From the NCBI GenBank assembly GCA_016717705.1, contig JADKFD010000032.1, positions 19,989 to 83,988 on the forward strand: DNA of 64,000 bases. The letters run 5' to 3'. Under the pieces are notes generated by a model. The model saw only the letters and a program-made list of their open reading frames with translations. It was not told the origin of the DNA and did no database searches. A program made the translations under genes and the position numbers. This DNA comes from Rhodanobacteraceae bacterium (lineage in GTDB: Bacteria; Pseudomonadota; Gammaproteobacteria; Xanthomonadales; SZUA-5). Positions 23,804 through 32,514 of the stretch are shown piece by piece (the first letter of the stretch is position 1; each line of letters opens with the position of its first letter).

Positions 23804-26605
23804 TCACTCGAAGCCGTTCGCGAATATCCCCGACTGCGTCACGGTCAAGGTGAAGGTGGCGTTCTGCGTGCTGCCGCAATTGTCGGTGGCCGCGATGTTG
23901 ATCGTGTGCGCACCGACCGGGGCTGCGTTGGTCAGGGTCACCACGCCGTTGCTGGCAACGCTGATGCCGCCGGTATAGGTGCCTGCCGAAAACAGGGCGA
24001 CGCTGGCCACTGAACCGTTGTCGCTGGGGCCGGTTGTCGGATTGACCGCGACACCGGCGCCGAGGTTGAGGTTGGCGGCGGCGTAGGCCAGGGTCGGCGG
24101 GGTATTGGCGTTGATGTTGACCTGCAGATTGCCGGTCCCATTGAGCGCGCCGTCGGAAACCTGGAAGCGCAGGGTACCGGCCGTTGCGGTGCAGGACGCG
24201 GCGATCGTGGAACTGATGCTGCCCGCGGCGTTGCTGATGCCGCTGGCGCTGACACCGCTGGAGCTGCCGCCCGCTATCTGGGTGACGCTGAGACTGCCGG
24301 CGGCCGTCTGGCCATCGCTGACACTGCCGACGACCACCGCCGCACCGCCGGGACTGCCTTGCTGGCGGGTGATCGCCGCGGCGGGCGTGAAGCTCGGCGC
24401 GGAGTTGTTGACCGTCAACGAGAACGTCGCATCGGTGAACGAGCCGCAGTTGTCGGTGGCGCGGATGGTGATCGAGTGGATGCCGATCGGCGCCGCGTTG
24501 GTCAGCGTGATCACGCCGCTGGTGGCGACGCTGATGCCGCCCGTGTAGGTGCCCTGGGACTGCACCACGGCAGTGGCGATGGAGCCATTGTCGCTGGCGC
24601 CGGTGGCCGGGTTGACGCTGCCGTTGGCGCCGCCATTGATGTTGCTGGCGGCATAGCTCAGCGTCGGCGGCGTGTTGGCGGTGATGTTGACCTGCAGGTC
24701 ACCGGTGCCGGTCAGTGCACCGTCGGACACCTGGAAACGCACGGTGCCGGCATTGGCAGTGCAGCCGGCGGCAACCGCGGCGCTGATGGTGCCGTTGCTG
24801 TTGCTGATGCCGCTCACTGTCATCCCGGTGGCGCTGCCGCCGGCGATCTGGGTCACGACCAGGCTGCCGGCAGCGGTCTGGTTGTCTGCCGCCGTACCCA
24901 CGGTGACACTGGCTCCAGCGGCGCTGCCGCGCTGGCGCGTGAGGGCCGCTGCCGGCGAGAAGCTGGGTGCGGTATTGCTGCCGCCGATGCTGAAATTGGC
25001 GGCCGAGACGGCCGCCGGGGCGACAAAGTCGTGCTCGCGCACGCGGATGCGGCCTTGCGTGGTCGTCACATTGTTGACCGTCCAGGCGCGCGTGCCGGTA
25101 TTGGCCACATCCGAAGCGATGGTGGTCGGAAAGGTCGCGCCGCCGTCGGTCGACAGCTCGATGGTGACGTTGCGCGAGAAGCCCGGCGGATTGGTCCAGG
25201 TGATGTTGACGTTGGTGCCCGCGGTCAATGCACTGCCGGTCGGAGCGACATTGGTGATGACGTCGGCCACGGCATTGTTGTTGGCGTCGCGGAACCAGCC
25301 GATATCGCGCATCTGCTGGCGCGTCAGATCCAGCGTCAGCGGCAGGCCGGTGTTGATCGCCGGCTCCATCAGCAGATTGGGGTTGGCCGTCGTGTTCCAA
25401 TGCGACACCGATGACCCGAGTTGCAGCGGATTGGGCGTGAACAGTTCGACGCGACCGGTGGCCGCGTCGCGCCCGGCGATCAGAAAGCCCGACGCGATAC
25501 GGACGTTGGGTCCGTCCCACAGCAGGTTGTTGGTGTTGATCGCCGAGGCCACCCGCTGCGCCGCGCTCATCTGGAACCAGGTCAGGTTCTGGGTGCGATC
25601 GAACTGAAAGCGCGCCCAGACATCCGGACTGCCGCCGAGATAGGCGCCGGTGGTCTCGTCAGTGAAGCTCAGCGAGCCAAAGCCGTGCCCGAGTTCGTGC
25701 AACACGACCACCAGCAGATTGATGCGTCCGGCTGGCGTCGCGTTGTCGAGACCGTAGTAAAAGCGCGTGCCGGCACCGAGGCAGGCATTGTCGACATTGC
25801 TGTTGAAGGTGGCGCCGATTTCGGTGGTGGCGCCATTCAAATCCGCGTTGGCAAGTTTGTTGGCCAGCGCGGATGGGTAAAAGGTCGAAGCAAATGGAGC
25901 GCCGGCAACCGTGTGGACGGTTTGCGGCCCAGCCGACCCGAGCACGCCACCGCTCGACGTACACGGTGCCAGCGGATCGAAGTTCGACAGCACCACGGCA
26001 GTGCGCGTGCTGTCGAGCTGCGCCGCCCAGATGCCGGCGGCGAAATTGAACACGTTCAAGCGCTGCGCGCCGAGGGTGGCGCCGTTGTTGCCGGCATCGG
26101 CAAACGGTGCTGCGGCCGAATTGAAACCCTCACCGGCGCCATCGTTGTTCTGGATCGTGATCGTGCTGCTGGTCGGCGCATCGGCCGTCGTCACCTTGGC
26201 CTGTTCGATCAGTCCCCAGTAGTAGGCGTACTCCCCGGCGGACATGCCGTGCAGGCCGGCAACGTCGTCCAGTTGCGTGGGCGACAGCTTCGGCTGCGGT
26301 AGCGCAGCGCCGGTGTCGAGGTCGCGCCCGAAGAAGCGATTGGCCTCGGCCACGCTGCCCACGCACTGCGCGCGAAGTTGGCCGTCGTCACCAAGCTGCG
26401 CGATGTGCGCGTGGCGAAAGCGACCCTGCAGATCGATCTCGACGCTGCCGTCGGCACCGGCCGATTGCCGCAACCCTGCGGACGACCGGCTGGTCAGGGT
26501 GCGGATGTTGTCGGCGAGTGCGGCGTCGTCGGAGCTTTGCGCGTGGGCAGTGCCCGCAAGCCAGCAAAGCACCGACGAGACCAGGATCTTGGTGTGCTGG
26601 CGCAT
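23804..26605 (-). CDS. Secreted zinc metalloprotease with two tandem repeat domains and an FANGFE tail
   Basis: The protein has 933 residues. A signal peptide (ILVSSVLCWLAGTAHAQ) precedes a catalytic region with HELGHGFGSL (His303, Glu304, His307), a zincin-type HExxH motif. Upstream, a calcium/protease-associated-like segment around residues 140-290 is rich in Asn/Ala. A fibronectin-like domain follows (about 455-550). Then come two near-identical repeats of about 185 residues (about 555-742 and 743-925), each with APSF(S/T)PAAA(L/I)TRQ, TAAGSL.VTQIAGGS and ATDNCGS. The last residues are SGIFANGFE. There is no membrane anchor. The exact peptidase family is uncertain. No ribosome site is obvious before 26605. 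It is probably secreted, perhaps via the shared tail. Confidence 0.75.
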   Translation of the reverse strand: MRQHTKILVSSVLCWLAGTAHAQSSDDAALADNIRTLTSRSSAGLRQSAGADGSVEIDLQGRFRHAHIAQLGDDGQLRAQCVGSVAEANRFFGRDLDTGAALPQPKLSPTQLDDVAGLHGMSAGEYAYYWGLIEQAKVTTADAPTSSTITIQNNDGAGEGFNSAAAPFADAGNNGATLGAQRLNVFNFAAGIWAAQLDSTRTAVVLSNFDPLAPCTSSGGVLGSAGPQTVHTVAGAPFASTFYPSALANKLANADLNGATTEIGATFNSNVDNACLGAGTRFYYGLDNATPAGRINLLVVVLHELGHGFGSLSFTDETTGAYLGGSPDVWARFQFDRTQNLTWFQMSAAQRVASAINTNNLLWDGPNVRIASGFLIAGRDAATGRVELFTPNPLQLGSSVSHWNTTANPNLLMEPAINTGLPLTLDLTRQQMRDIGWFRDANNNAVADVITNVAPTGSALTAGTNVNITWTNPPGFSRNVTIELSTDGGATFPTTIASDVANTGTRAWTVNNVTTTQGRIRVREHDFVAPAAVSAANFSIGGSNTAPSFSPAAALTRQRGSAAGASVTVGTAADNQTAAGSLVVTQIAGGSATGMTVSGISNSNGTISAAVAAGCTANAGTVRFQVSDGALTGTGDLQVNITANTPPTLSYAASNINGGANGSVNPATGASDNGSIATAVVQSQGTYTGGISVATSGVITLTNAAPIGIHSITIRATDNCGSFTDATFSLTVNNSAPSFTPAAAITRQQGSPGGAAVVVGSVSDGQTAAGSLSVTQIAGGSSSGVSASGISNAAGSISSTIAASCTATAGTLRFQVSDGALNGTGNLQVNINANTPPTLAYAAANLNLGAGVAVNPTTGPSDNGSVASVALFSAGTYTGGISVASNGVVTLTNAAPVGAHTINIAATDNCGSTQNATFTLTVTQSGIFANGFE
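23830..24950 (-). repeat. Two tandem 185-residue coding repeats in the metalloprotease
   Basis: The two repeats are approximate, about 560 bases each. They keep the order TRQ(R/Q)GS, QTAAGSL, AGGS, QVSDGAL.GTG.LQVNI, TPPTL.YAA, TYTGGISVA and ATDNCGS. They resemble Ig-like or cadherin-like adhesion units. High similarity suggests a recent duplication. Confidence 0.8.
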
Positions 26606-26779
26606 AGACGGACCCAGTCAAATTCTGAAGGGCACTAGTCTAAGCGGGTGAGCCGGCCCTTGATCGGTGCTTCGACGGTTCCGTGCGCCGATTCTCGGTT
26701 GCAGCGTTGGGCATTCAGGACCAGCAAATGGTACGGAACGCGAACAAGCCGCCGCGGCGGATCGGAAGACCCCAAAAGC

Positions 26780-26853
26780 ATCGCGCGCGAGCGCGCTCCT
26801 ACATCCTTGCCTTGAATCCACGCAAGAATTGTAGGAGCGCGCTCGCGCGCGAT
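26780..26853. repeat. Family A REPIN-like unit after frdD
   Basis: Perfect inverted arms begin ATCGCGCGCGAGCGCGCTCC and end in the complement (24-base arms), around a 26-base spacer. The unit lies 11 bases after the frdD stop (minus strand), where it could act as an RNA-end hairpin for the frd transcript. Confidence 0.9.
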
Positions 26854-26864
26854 GGCTCTAGCGC

Positions 26865-27218
26865 TTACGCAACCTGCAGCAGCGCGACGATGCTCGCCAG
26901 CGTGCCCGCCGCCGCCACCCCGTAACACAGCAAGCGCGCCACCAGTCCCGCGTGGATGCCCAGATCGTGCAAGGTGTGGAAGATGCGGTGCGCGGCATGC
27001 CACAGGAACAGGGAAATCACCACAAACAAGGCCAGCTTGCCGGGCCAGCTCTGCGTGAAGGCCAGCACCTTGGCATAGCTCAAGGTATCGCCGGGCAGTC
27101 CCATCCCGGTCGGCGCGGCAAGTCCGGTGATGATCACCAGGACACCGCCGATGAGCGCCGAGAGCATGCCGCCGGCGCCAAACAGGGCCCAGAAGATCGG
27201 AGCATTCGAGCGCTTCAT
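26865..27218 (-). CDS. frdD: Fumarate reductase membrane anchor FrdD
   Basis: The protein has 117 residues and three helices. It anchors FrdAB and helps bind the menaquinol or quinol donor. The N-terminal KRSNAPIFWALFGAGGMLSAL and the later LWHAAHRIFHTLHDLGIH are classic FrdD features. It lacks heme, as expected for the E. coli-type enzyme. It overlaps frdC by 4 bases and is the last gene of the operon. Confidence 0.94.
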   Translation of the reverse strand: MKRSNAPIFWALFGAGGMLSALIGGVLVIITGLAAPTGMGLPGDTLSYAKVLAFTQSWPGKLALFVVISLFLWHAAHRIFHTLHDLGIHAGLVARLLCYGVAAAGTLASIVALLQVA

Positions 27219-27622
27219 GATGCCAACCTCGCCGCCAGGGCAAACACCAGCACGCTCGCCACCAGTGCGGCGGCAAGACCGGCACGCGTGATCGTGGTCG
27301 CTTTCACACGTTCACCGCCGATCAGGATCGGCGGCAAGGTGCGCGGCATGATGTTGAACCAGGTCCACGTGTGGTAGAGGAATCCGAGCAGCAGCACGCC
27401 ATGCAGCAGCAGCGAAGGCGGGCTGCGCAGGAGGGCCAGCCAGCTGTTCCATGCGGCCTCGCCGCGGCCCAGCGCGAACACGCCAGCCAGCAAGAGCAGG
27501 GCGTAGGCAGCGACAAACAGCGCGGTGCCTTCATGCACCATGTATTCGACGAAGTAGGGGTTCTTCCTCCACCAGCCGCCCATCGGACGCTTGTAGGGGC
27601 GCCGGGCGTTGCTCGCGCTCAT
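27215..27622 (-). CDS. frdC: Fumarate reductase membrane anchor FrdC
   Basis: The protein has 135 residues with three helices. The family N-terminus ARRPYKRPMGGWWRKNPYFVEYMVHEGT contains the quinol-site Arg, Trp and Glu region. The later LLGFLYHTWTWFNIMPRTLP matches FrdC. The start at 27622 (MSASNARRPYKRP) is the family start; longer in-frame forms only overlap frdB. It overlaps both neighbours by 4 bases. Confidence 0.95.
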   Translation of the reverse strand: MSASNARRPYKRPMGGWWRKNPYFVEYMVHEGTALFVAAYALLLLAGVFALGRGEAAWNSWLALLRSPPSLLLHGVLLLGFLYHTWTWFNIMPRTLPPILIGGERVKATTITRAGLAAALVASVLVFALAARLAS

Positions 27623-28374
27623 GCCTGTGCTCCTTTCGGCTTCAGAAATCGCAGGAAATAGTCCTTCGCGCTCTCTGTCTTGTTGATGTTGACCGCATTG
27701 GCCGGGTCGACGTCCTTCGGGCACACCTCGGAGCAGTAGCCCACCGCGGTGCAGTTGAACACGCCTTCCTCGGAGTGCACGTAGGGATCGCGCTCAGCGC
27801 GGCCGCCATCGCGGTTGTCGAGGTTGTAGCGATGCACCAGCGCCATTGCCGCTGGCCCGATAAAGCTGGAATTGAGCCCGTATTGGGGGCACGCCGCGTA
27901 GCAGAGCATGCAGTTGATGCAGGCACTGAACTGTTCGTATTGCGCCATCTGCTCGGGCGTCTGCAGATACTCGCCCTGGCTCAGCGCGCGCGGTTCCTTG
28001 GGGATGATGTAGGGCTTGATCTTGTGCAGCTTGGTGATGAAGTCATCCAGGACGATGACCAGATCGCGCTCGATCGGAAAATGCGCCAGTGCTTCGACGC
28101 GCACGGTGTTCGGGTACAGATCGCGCAGAAAGGTGCTGCAGCTCAGCTTGGGCACGCCATTGATCATCATGCCGCAGCTGCCGCAGATGGCCATGCGACA
28201 GGACCAGCGGAAGGACAGCGTGCCGTCGAATTCGTCCTTGATGTACTGCAGACCCTGGAGCACCGACATGTCGTCGGTGAACGGCACATCGAAACCCTGA
28301 ACGACGGGTTCTTTGTCCTGTTCCGGGCGATAGCGCAGCACTTCGATGCGGATGGTGCGCGGGGCGGCCTTCAT
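27619..28374 (-). CDS. frdB: Fumarate reductase iron-sulphur subunit FrdB
   Basis: The protein has 251 residues. It passes electrons from the quinol side to FrdA. The 2Fe-2S ligands are in CRMAICGSCGMMINGVPKLSC. The other clusters are ligated by CINCMLCYAACPQYG and CTAVGYCSEVCPKDVDP. The start at 28374 (MKAAPRTIRIEVLRY) fits the family, and it overlaps frdA by 4 bases. Confidence 0.95.
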   Translation of the reverse strand: MKAAPRTIRIEVLRYRPEQDKEPVVQGFDVPFTDDMSVLQGLQYIKDEFDGTLSFRWSCRMAICGSCGMMINGVPKLSCSTFLRDLYPNTVRVEALAHFPIERDLVIVLDDFITKLHKIKPYIIPKEPRALSQGEYLQTPEQMAQYEQFSACINCMLCYAACPQYGLNSSFIGPAAMALVHRYNLDNRDGGRAERDPYVHSEEGVFNCTAVGYCSEVCPKDVDPANAVNINKTESAKDYFLRFLKPKGAQA

Positions 28375-30173
28375 GGTGCTTTTCCTTCCGCCGATTTGGC
28401 TTTGCTGGCGGCATCGGCCGCTTCGCCCGCGGCGCCATAGGCGCGAACGCCGGGCGGTAGATGGGTGATCTTGACCTCGCCGTAGCTGATCACCGGCGGC
28501 CCGTCGCCGGCCGAGGTGGCCAGCGTGTGCATGAGGTAATTGGCGTCGTCGCGCAGCTTGTAGTCGTCGAGGCGCTGATGCGCGCCGCGCGATTCCTTGC
28601 GATTCAGCGCCGAGACCGCCATCGCCTGCGCCACCTGCAACTGGTAGCCGAGTTCGATCGCCAGCAGCCATTCGGTGTTGAACACGCTGGAGGTGTCGTC
28701 GACCTTGACCCGCTTGTAGCGCTCGCGCAGATTCTCAAGTTCGTTGCAGGTCTTCTGCATCTCGTCGCCCAGGCGATAGATGCCGCAGCCACGCTCCATC
28801 GTTTCGGCCATTTCGCGGCGCAACACAGAAATGCGTTCGGTACCCTTGTTGCCGCGCACCAGGCTGAGCGCGCGCATCTGCGCGGCGTCAGCCTGTTTTT
28901 GCAGCGTGGCGCTCGGCGCGGATTTGGCACTGCGCGCGAAATCGGCGGCATGGTCGCCGGCGACCTTGCCGAAGACGCAGATCTCCGACAGCGAATTGGA
29001 GCCCAGGCGATTGGCGCCATGGATGCCGACGCTGGAACACTCACCGGCCGCATACAGGCCGGGCAGGGGACTGGCGCAGTTGCCGTCGACCAGAATGCCG
29101 CCCATCGTGTAGTGCACCGCCGGACGCACCGGAATCGGCGCCTTGGCCGGATCGATGCCCATGAATTCTTCGGCCAGCTCGCAGATCTGCGGCAGACGTT
29201 CGCGCAGCTTCTTGTGACCGAGGTGGCGCAGGTCCAGATGTACCGCCGAGCCGTGGATGCCCTCGATGGTGCGGCCCTTCTGCTGCTCGTACCAGAAGGC
29301 CTGGCTCAGGCGATCGCGCGGACCGAGTTCCATCGCCTTGTTGCGTGGCGTGGGTTCGGCGGGGCCGAGGCCATAGTCCTGCAGATAGCGATAGCCATCC
29401 TTGTTGACCAGGAAGCCGCCCTCGCCGCGGCAGGCCTCGGTGAACAGCAGCCCGGTGCCGGGCATGCAGGTCGGGTGGTATTGCACGAACTCCATGTCGC
29501 GCAGCGGCACGCCGTGGCGATAGGCCAGCGCCATGCCGTCGCCGGTGACGATGCCGCCGTTGGTGTTCTCGCGGAACACGCGGCCGGCGCCGCCGGTGGC
29601 GATGACCACCGACTTCGCCTCGATCATCACGAATTCGCCGCTGGCGACATTGATCGCCACGGCGCCCTGCGCGCGTCCGTCCTCGACCAGCAGGTCGACG
29701 CAGAAATGCTCATCGAAACGGGTGATCGACGGGAACTGCAAGGAGGTCTGGAACAGCGTGTGCAGCATGTGGAAGCCGGACTTGTCGGCGGCAAACCAGG
29801 TGCGCTCGATCTTCATGCCGCCGAAGGCGCGCACGTTGACGTGGCCATCGGGCTTGCGGCTCCAGGGACAGCCCCAGTGCTCCAGTTGCACCATTTCCTC
29901 GGTGCAATGGGCGACGAAGTAGTCGACCACATCCTGCTCGCACAACCAGTCGCCGCCGGCAACCGTGTCGTGGAAATGGTGCTCCAGACTGTCGTGCGCC
30001 TGCACCACACCGGCGGCGCCGCCCTCGGCCGCCACCGTATGGCTGCGCATCGGGTAGACCTTGGAGATCAGCGCGATCTTCAGCTTGGGATCCTTCTTGG
30101 CAACGGCGATCGCTGCGCGCAACCCGGCGCCACCCGCACCCACAATGGCAACATCCGCTTTGAACGTTTCCAC
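28371..30173 (-). CDS. frdA: Fumarate reductase flavoprotein FrdA
   Basis: The protein has 600 residues. It reduces fumarate to succinate with covalent FAD during anaerobic respiration. Seen in order: VAIVGAGGAGLRAAIAV, the flavinylated His in RSHTVAAEGG, FVQYHPTCMPGTGLLFTEACRGEGG (catalytic His and Arg region) and HGANRLGSNSLSEICVFGK. The start is GTG (30173), with GGGGAG 4 bases upstream. The C-terminal 20 residues are an Ala/Lys tail. The frame is intact, unlike sdhA. An FNR-like box lies 74 bases upstream, consistent with induction at low oxygen. Confidence 0.95.
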   Translation of the reverse strand: METFKADVAIVGAGGAGLRAAIAVAKKDPKLKIALISKVYPMRSHTVAAEGGAAGVVQAHDSLEHHFHDTVAGGDWLCEQDVVDYFVAHCTEEMVQLEHWGCPWSRKPDGHVNVRAFGGMKIERTWFAADKSGFHMLHTLFQTSLQFPSITRFDEHFCVDLLVEDGRAQGAVAINVASGEFVMIEAKSVVIATGGAGRVFRENTNGGIVTGDGMALAYRHGVPLRDMEFVQYHPTCMPGTGLLFTEACRGEGGFLVNKDGYRYLQDYGLGPAEPTPRNKAMELGPRDRLSQAFWYEQQKGRTIEGIHGSAVHLDLRHLGHKKLRERLPQICELAEEFMGIDPAKAPIPVRPAVHYTMGGILVDGNCASPLPGLYAAGECSSVGIHGANRLGSNSLSEICVFGKVAGDHAADFARSAKSAPSATLQKQADAAQMRALSLVRGNKGTERISVLRREMAETMERGCGIYRLGDEMQKTCNELENLRERYKRVKVDDTSSVFNTEWLLAIELGYQLQVAQAMAVSALNRKESRGAHQRLDDYKLRDDANYLMHTLATSAGDGPPVISYGEVKITHLPPGVRAYGAAGEAADAASKAKSAEGKAP

Positions 30174-30246
30174 AGATCTCCCCGGTGGCCAATGAACACG
30201 CAGTACCGCGCTACTCCGACGCTAGTCGCATCGCAGAGTTTACGTG

Positions 30247-30260
30247 TTGAGTGAGATCAA
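30247..30260 (-). promoter_or_regulatory. FNR/CRP-family-like box upstream of frdABCD
   Basis: On the plus strand the bases are TTGAGTGAGATCAA, nine of ten matches to the FNR consensus TTGAT-N4-ATCAA. On the minus strand, a weak TAGCGT hexamer lies 22 bases beyond the box, the spacing expected for a class II activator site. Confidence 0.6.
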
Positions 30261-30318
30261 TGGCCGTGGCCCCGCTCAGGAATGGCGGGAGCGGGATGGC
30301 TGCATGGTGACCAGAAGC

Positions 30319-30392
30319 ATCGCGCGCAAGCGCGCTCCTACAATCTTGCCGGAAGTCGACGGAGAGTGCGTAGGAGCGCGCTTGCGCGCGAT
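30319..30392. repeat. Family A REPIN-like unit
   Basis: Inverted arms ATCGCGCGCAAGCGCGCTCC and complement flank the spacer. It lies between the frd promoter region and the end of the 30402-31505 gene. Confidence 0.9.
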
Positions 30393-30401
30393 GGCTTCAA
30401 C

Positions 30402-31505
30402 TCACTCAAACCCATTGGCGAACAGGGCATCGAGCTGCGGCTCGCTGCGCACGCAGTCGTAGGTCTCGCCGATGCGTGGTCCGGTATCAATCACAGCGAA
30501 GTCGGTGATGAAGACCTTCTGCGCGCCCGGCGTCAGATCGAATTCGCGCGAGTCGATCTGCAAGGCGGCCTCGTCCCATTTGTGCGTGGTGTAGACGTCG
30601 CTTTCGGCGGTCAGCGCGACGCTGCCGCCATCGGCGAGCACGATGCCGTAGCGCTGCATGGTGCGCAGGATCACCTGGGCCGCGGCGCTGTAGTTGGCCA
30701 TCGGAAAGTCGGGGCGCAGGCGCAGGCGTGCGCCGTAGGGCACACTGCCCGCCGGCCCGGACGGACCGCCGGCATGGGTGCCGGGCCGCACGTATAAACG
30801 ACCGAGCACGCCGCCCAGGGCCGCGTCGCTGGCCATGCGCGGGTTGGGCAGGATGAAGCGCAACGCATGACCGATATCGCCGTCGGCCACCTGGGTTGCT
30901 GCAAAGACCTCATCGGCGTTGAACAGCAAGGGCGCGATCGGAAACCCGGCGGCATCGGCACTGGTGCAATGCTCGCCGCGACCGGTGGCCGGATACAGCG
31001 CGTCCATGCGCCAGCGCGCCAGGCATTGAGCTTCAACACCCTGGGCGGTGACGTTGGTCCGGTAGACCTCGAAGATCTCGTTGCCCTGCACCACCAGCAG
31101 ATGGCAGTCGTTGCTCAGGTTGTCGCAGCTGTAGCCCGGTTCACCCTCGATGGCACCACCCACCGGTAGCGGCACCGGTGTTGCCAGCGGTTCGCAATCG
31201 GGCAGGTAATAGGCATCGTCCGGATTGCCGCTGGGTATCTGGATCACGTTCTGCGTTGGCGTCCCGGTTGGCGCGTACAGCACGTTCATGCCGAAATCGA
31301 TCTGCATGCGGCCGAAGCCGAAGCCGCCGAGGCCGCTCAACGCGGCAATCATGCCGCCGGCACCGGCAGAGTTCGGGTGCACCGGGGCCTGGTCGATGCG
31401 TTGATACCAGGGTGAGCCCGGGTGCATTCGTGGCAGGGGCGCAGCATGCAACGGCGCAGCGAGTGTCAGTGTCAGCAGCAGGAACCGACCAGACCGGAGT
31501 TTCAT
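30402..31505 (-). CDS. Secreted protein of unknown function with an FANGFE tail
   Basis: The protein has 367 residues. The start at 31505 has AGGGG 6 bases upstream and gives a clear signal peptide (FLLLTLTLAAPLHA). I do not recognise the domain. The mature protein has several cysteines in CDNLSNDC and similar contexts. It contains repeated phrases such as PYGARLRLRPDFPMANYSAAAQVILRTMQRYGI that suggest a compact beta-rich secreted fold; this resembles the ending of some bacterial secreted lyase-like proteins, but not clearly enough to name. It ends QLDALFANGFE. There is no membrane anchor. Confidence 0.7.
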   Translation of the reverse strand: MKLRSGRFLLLTLTLAAPLHAAPLPRMHPGSPWYQRIDQAPVHPNSAGAGGMIAALSGLGGFGFGRMQIDFGMNVLYAPTGTPTQNVIQIPSGNPDDAYYLPDCEPLATPVPLPVGGAIEGEPGYSCDNLSNDCHLLVVQGNEIFEVYRTNVTAQGVEAQCLARWRMDALYPATGRGEHCTSADAAGFPIAPLLFNADEVFAATQVADGDIGHALRFILPNPRMASDAALGGVLGRLYVRPGTHAGGPSGPAGSVPYGARLRLRPDFPMANYSAAAQVILRTMQRYGIVLADGGSVALTAESDVYTTHKWDEAALQIDSREFDLTPGAQKVFITDFAVIDTGPRIGETYDCVRSEPQLDALFANGFE

Positions 31506-31657
31506 CGCTATCCCCTTGACCGTTCCCGATGGATGATGATGCGCTGATCGCTTCTCAGTTGTTAACGCATTCACGTCGGCGTGCGGGCCGCTACGAAAGA
31601 CTAGATGCCGTAATGCGGTCTGTCGCATCAAGCCCACGTCCTGAGGAAACACTACCG

Positions 31658-32287
31658 ATGAAGTCCTGGTTCCGATCCATTTCCCTTCCCTTGCTTGCGA
31701 TGATCGCCATGAGCACAACCAGTCCAGCCGCCGAAACCGCGTCCACCCCCAGCGCCACCCGCGAGTCCATCGTCCTGGGCGGTGGCTGCTTCTGGTGTCT
31801 GGAGGCGGTCTACGAGGAAGTCCGCGGCGTCGACACCGCGGTGTCCGGGTATGCCGGCGGCCATGTCGAGAATCCGACCTACACCCAGGTTTCCGGAGCC
31901 CGCACCGGGCATGCCGAAGTGGTCAAGATCGACTTCGATCCCAAAGTCGTGTCGCTGGACACGGTGCTCGACGTGTTTTTCACGATCCACGATCCCACGA
32001 CGCTGAACCGCCAGGGCAATGATTCCGGGCCGCAGTACCGTTCGGTGGCCTTCTACGGCAACGAGGCGCAGAAAAAAGCCATCGAAGCGGCCATCGCCCG
32101 CTCGGTGGCCAGCGGCGATTGGCGCGGAAGCTTCGTCACCGAGGTGTTGCCCCTGCCGACCTTCTACGCGGCCGAGGACTACCACCAGGAGTACTTCGAG
32201 CTGAACGGCGAACAGCCCTATTGCAGCCTGGTCATCGCGCCCAAGGTGGCAAAGTTCAAGAAGCGCTTCGCGTCGATGTTGAAGTAA
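31658..32287 (+). CDS. msrA: Peptide methionine-S-sulfoxide reductase MsrA, exported
   Basis: The protein has 209 residues. It repairs methionine S-sulfoxide. The start at 31658 follows TGAGGA and gives a signal-like N-terminus (ISLPLLAMIAMSTTSPA), so this copy probably works in the periplasm. The catalytic motif is GGGCFWCLEAVYEEV. HVENPTYTQVSG, GHAEVVKI and the GPQYRSVAFY and EDYHQEYF segments complete the family. A second cysteine sits inside the CFWC motif, and another lies at PYCSLVIAP. Confidence 0.93.
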   Translation: MKSWFRSISLPLLAMIAMSTTSPAAETASTPSATRESIVLGGGCFWCLEAVYEEVRGVDTAVSGYAGGHVENPTYTQVSGARTGHAEVVKIDFDPKVVSLDTVLDVFFTIHDPTTLNRQGNDSGPQYRSVAFYGNEAQKKAIEAAIARSVASGDWRGSFVTEVLPLPTFYAAEDYHQEYFELNGEQPYCSLVIAPKVAKFKKRFASMLK

Positions 32288-32514
32288 AGCTGCGCGCGGA
32301 GGCGCCGACCGCGGAGACTGCGGCAAGGTTGTCCGAACTGCCTTTGCCCGCGCTCTCCGCGAACCCGCTGAACGGGTGGCTTCCGCATTTCCTGGGGGAA
32401 GTCCAGTCGCACGACTCTAGCTTCAGCAGTTATCATCCCGCCGGTCCCTATCGATCAGGCCTTCGGATCACCGTCACGGTGCATCTGCGGGTCTTGTCGC
32501 ACCCGGAGTGATGA

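Noticed and set aside
28461..30254. A 597-residue plus-strand reading frame over frdA
   Set aside because: It is the mirror of FrdA and has no motifs, ribosome site or sensible start.
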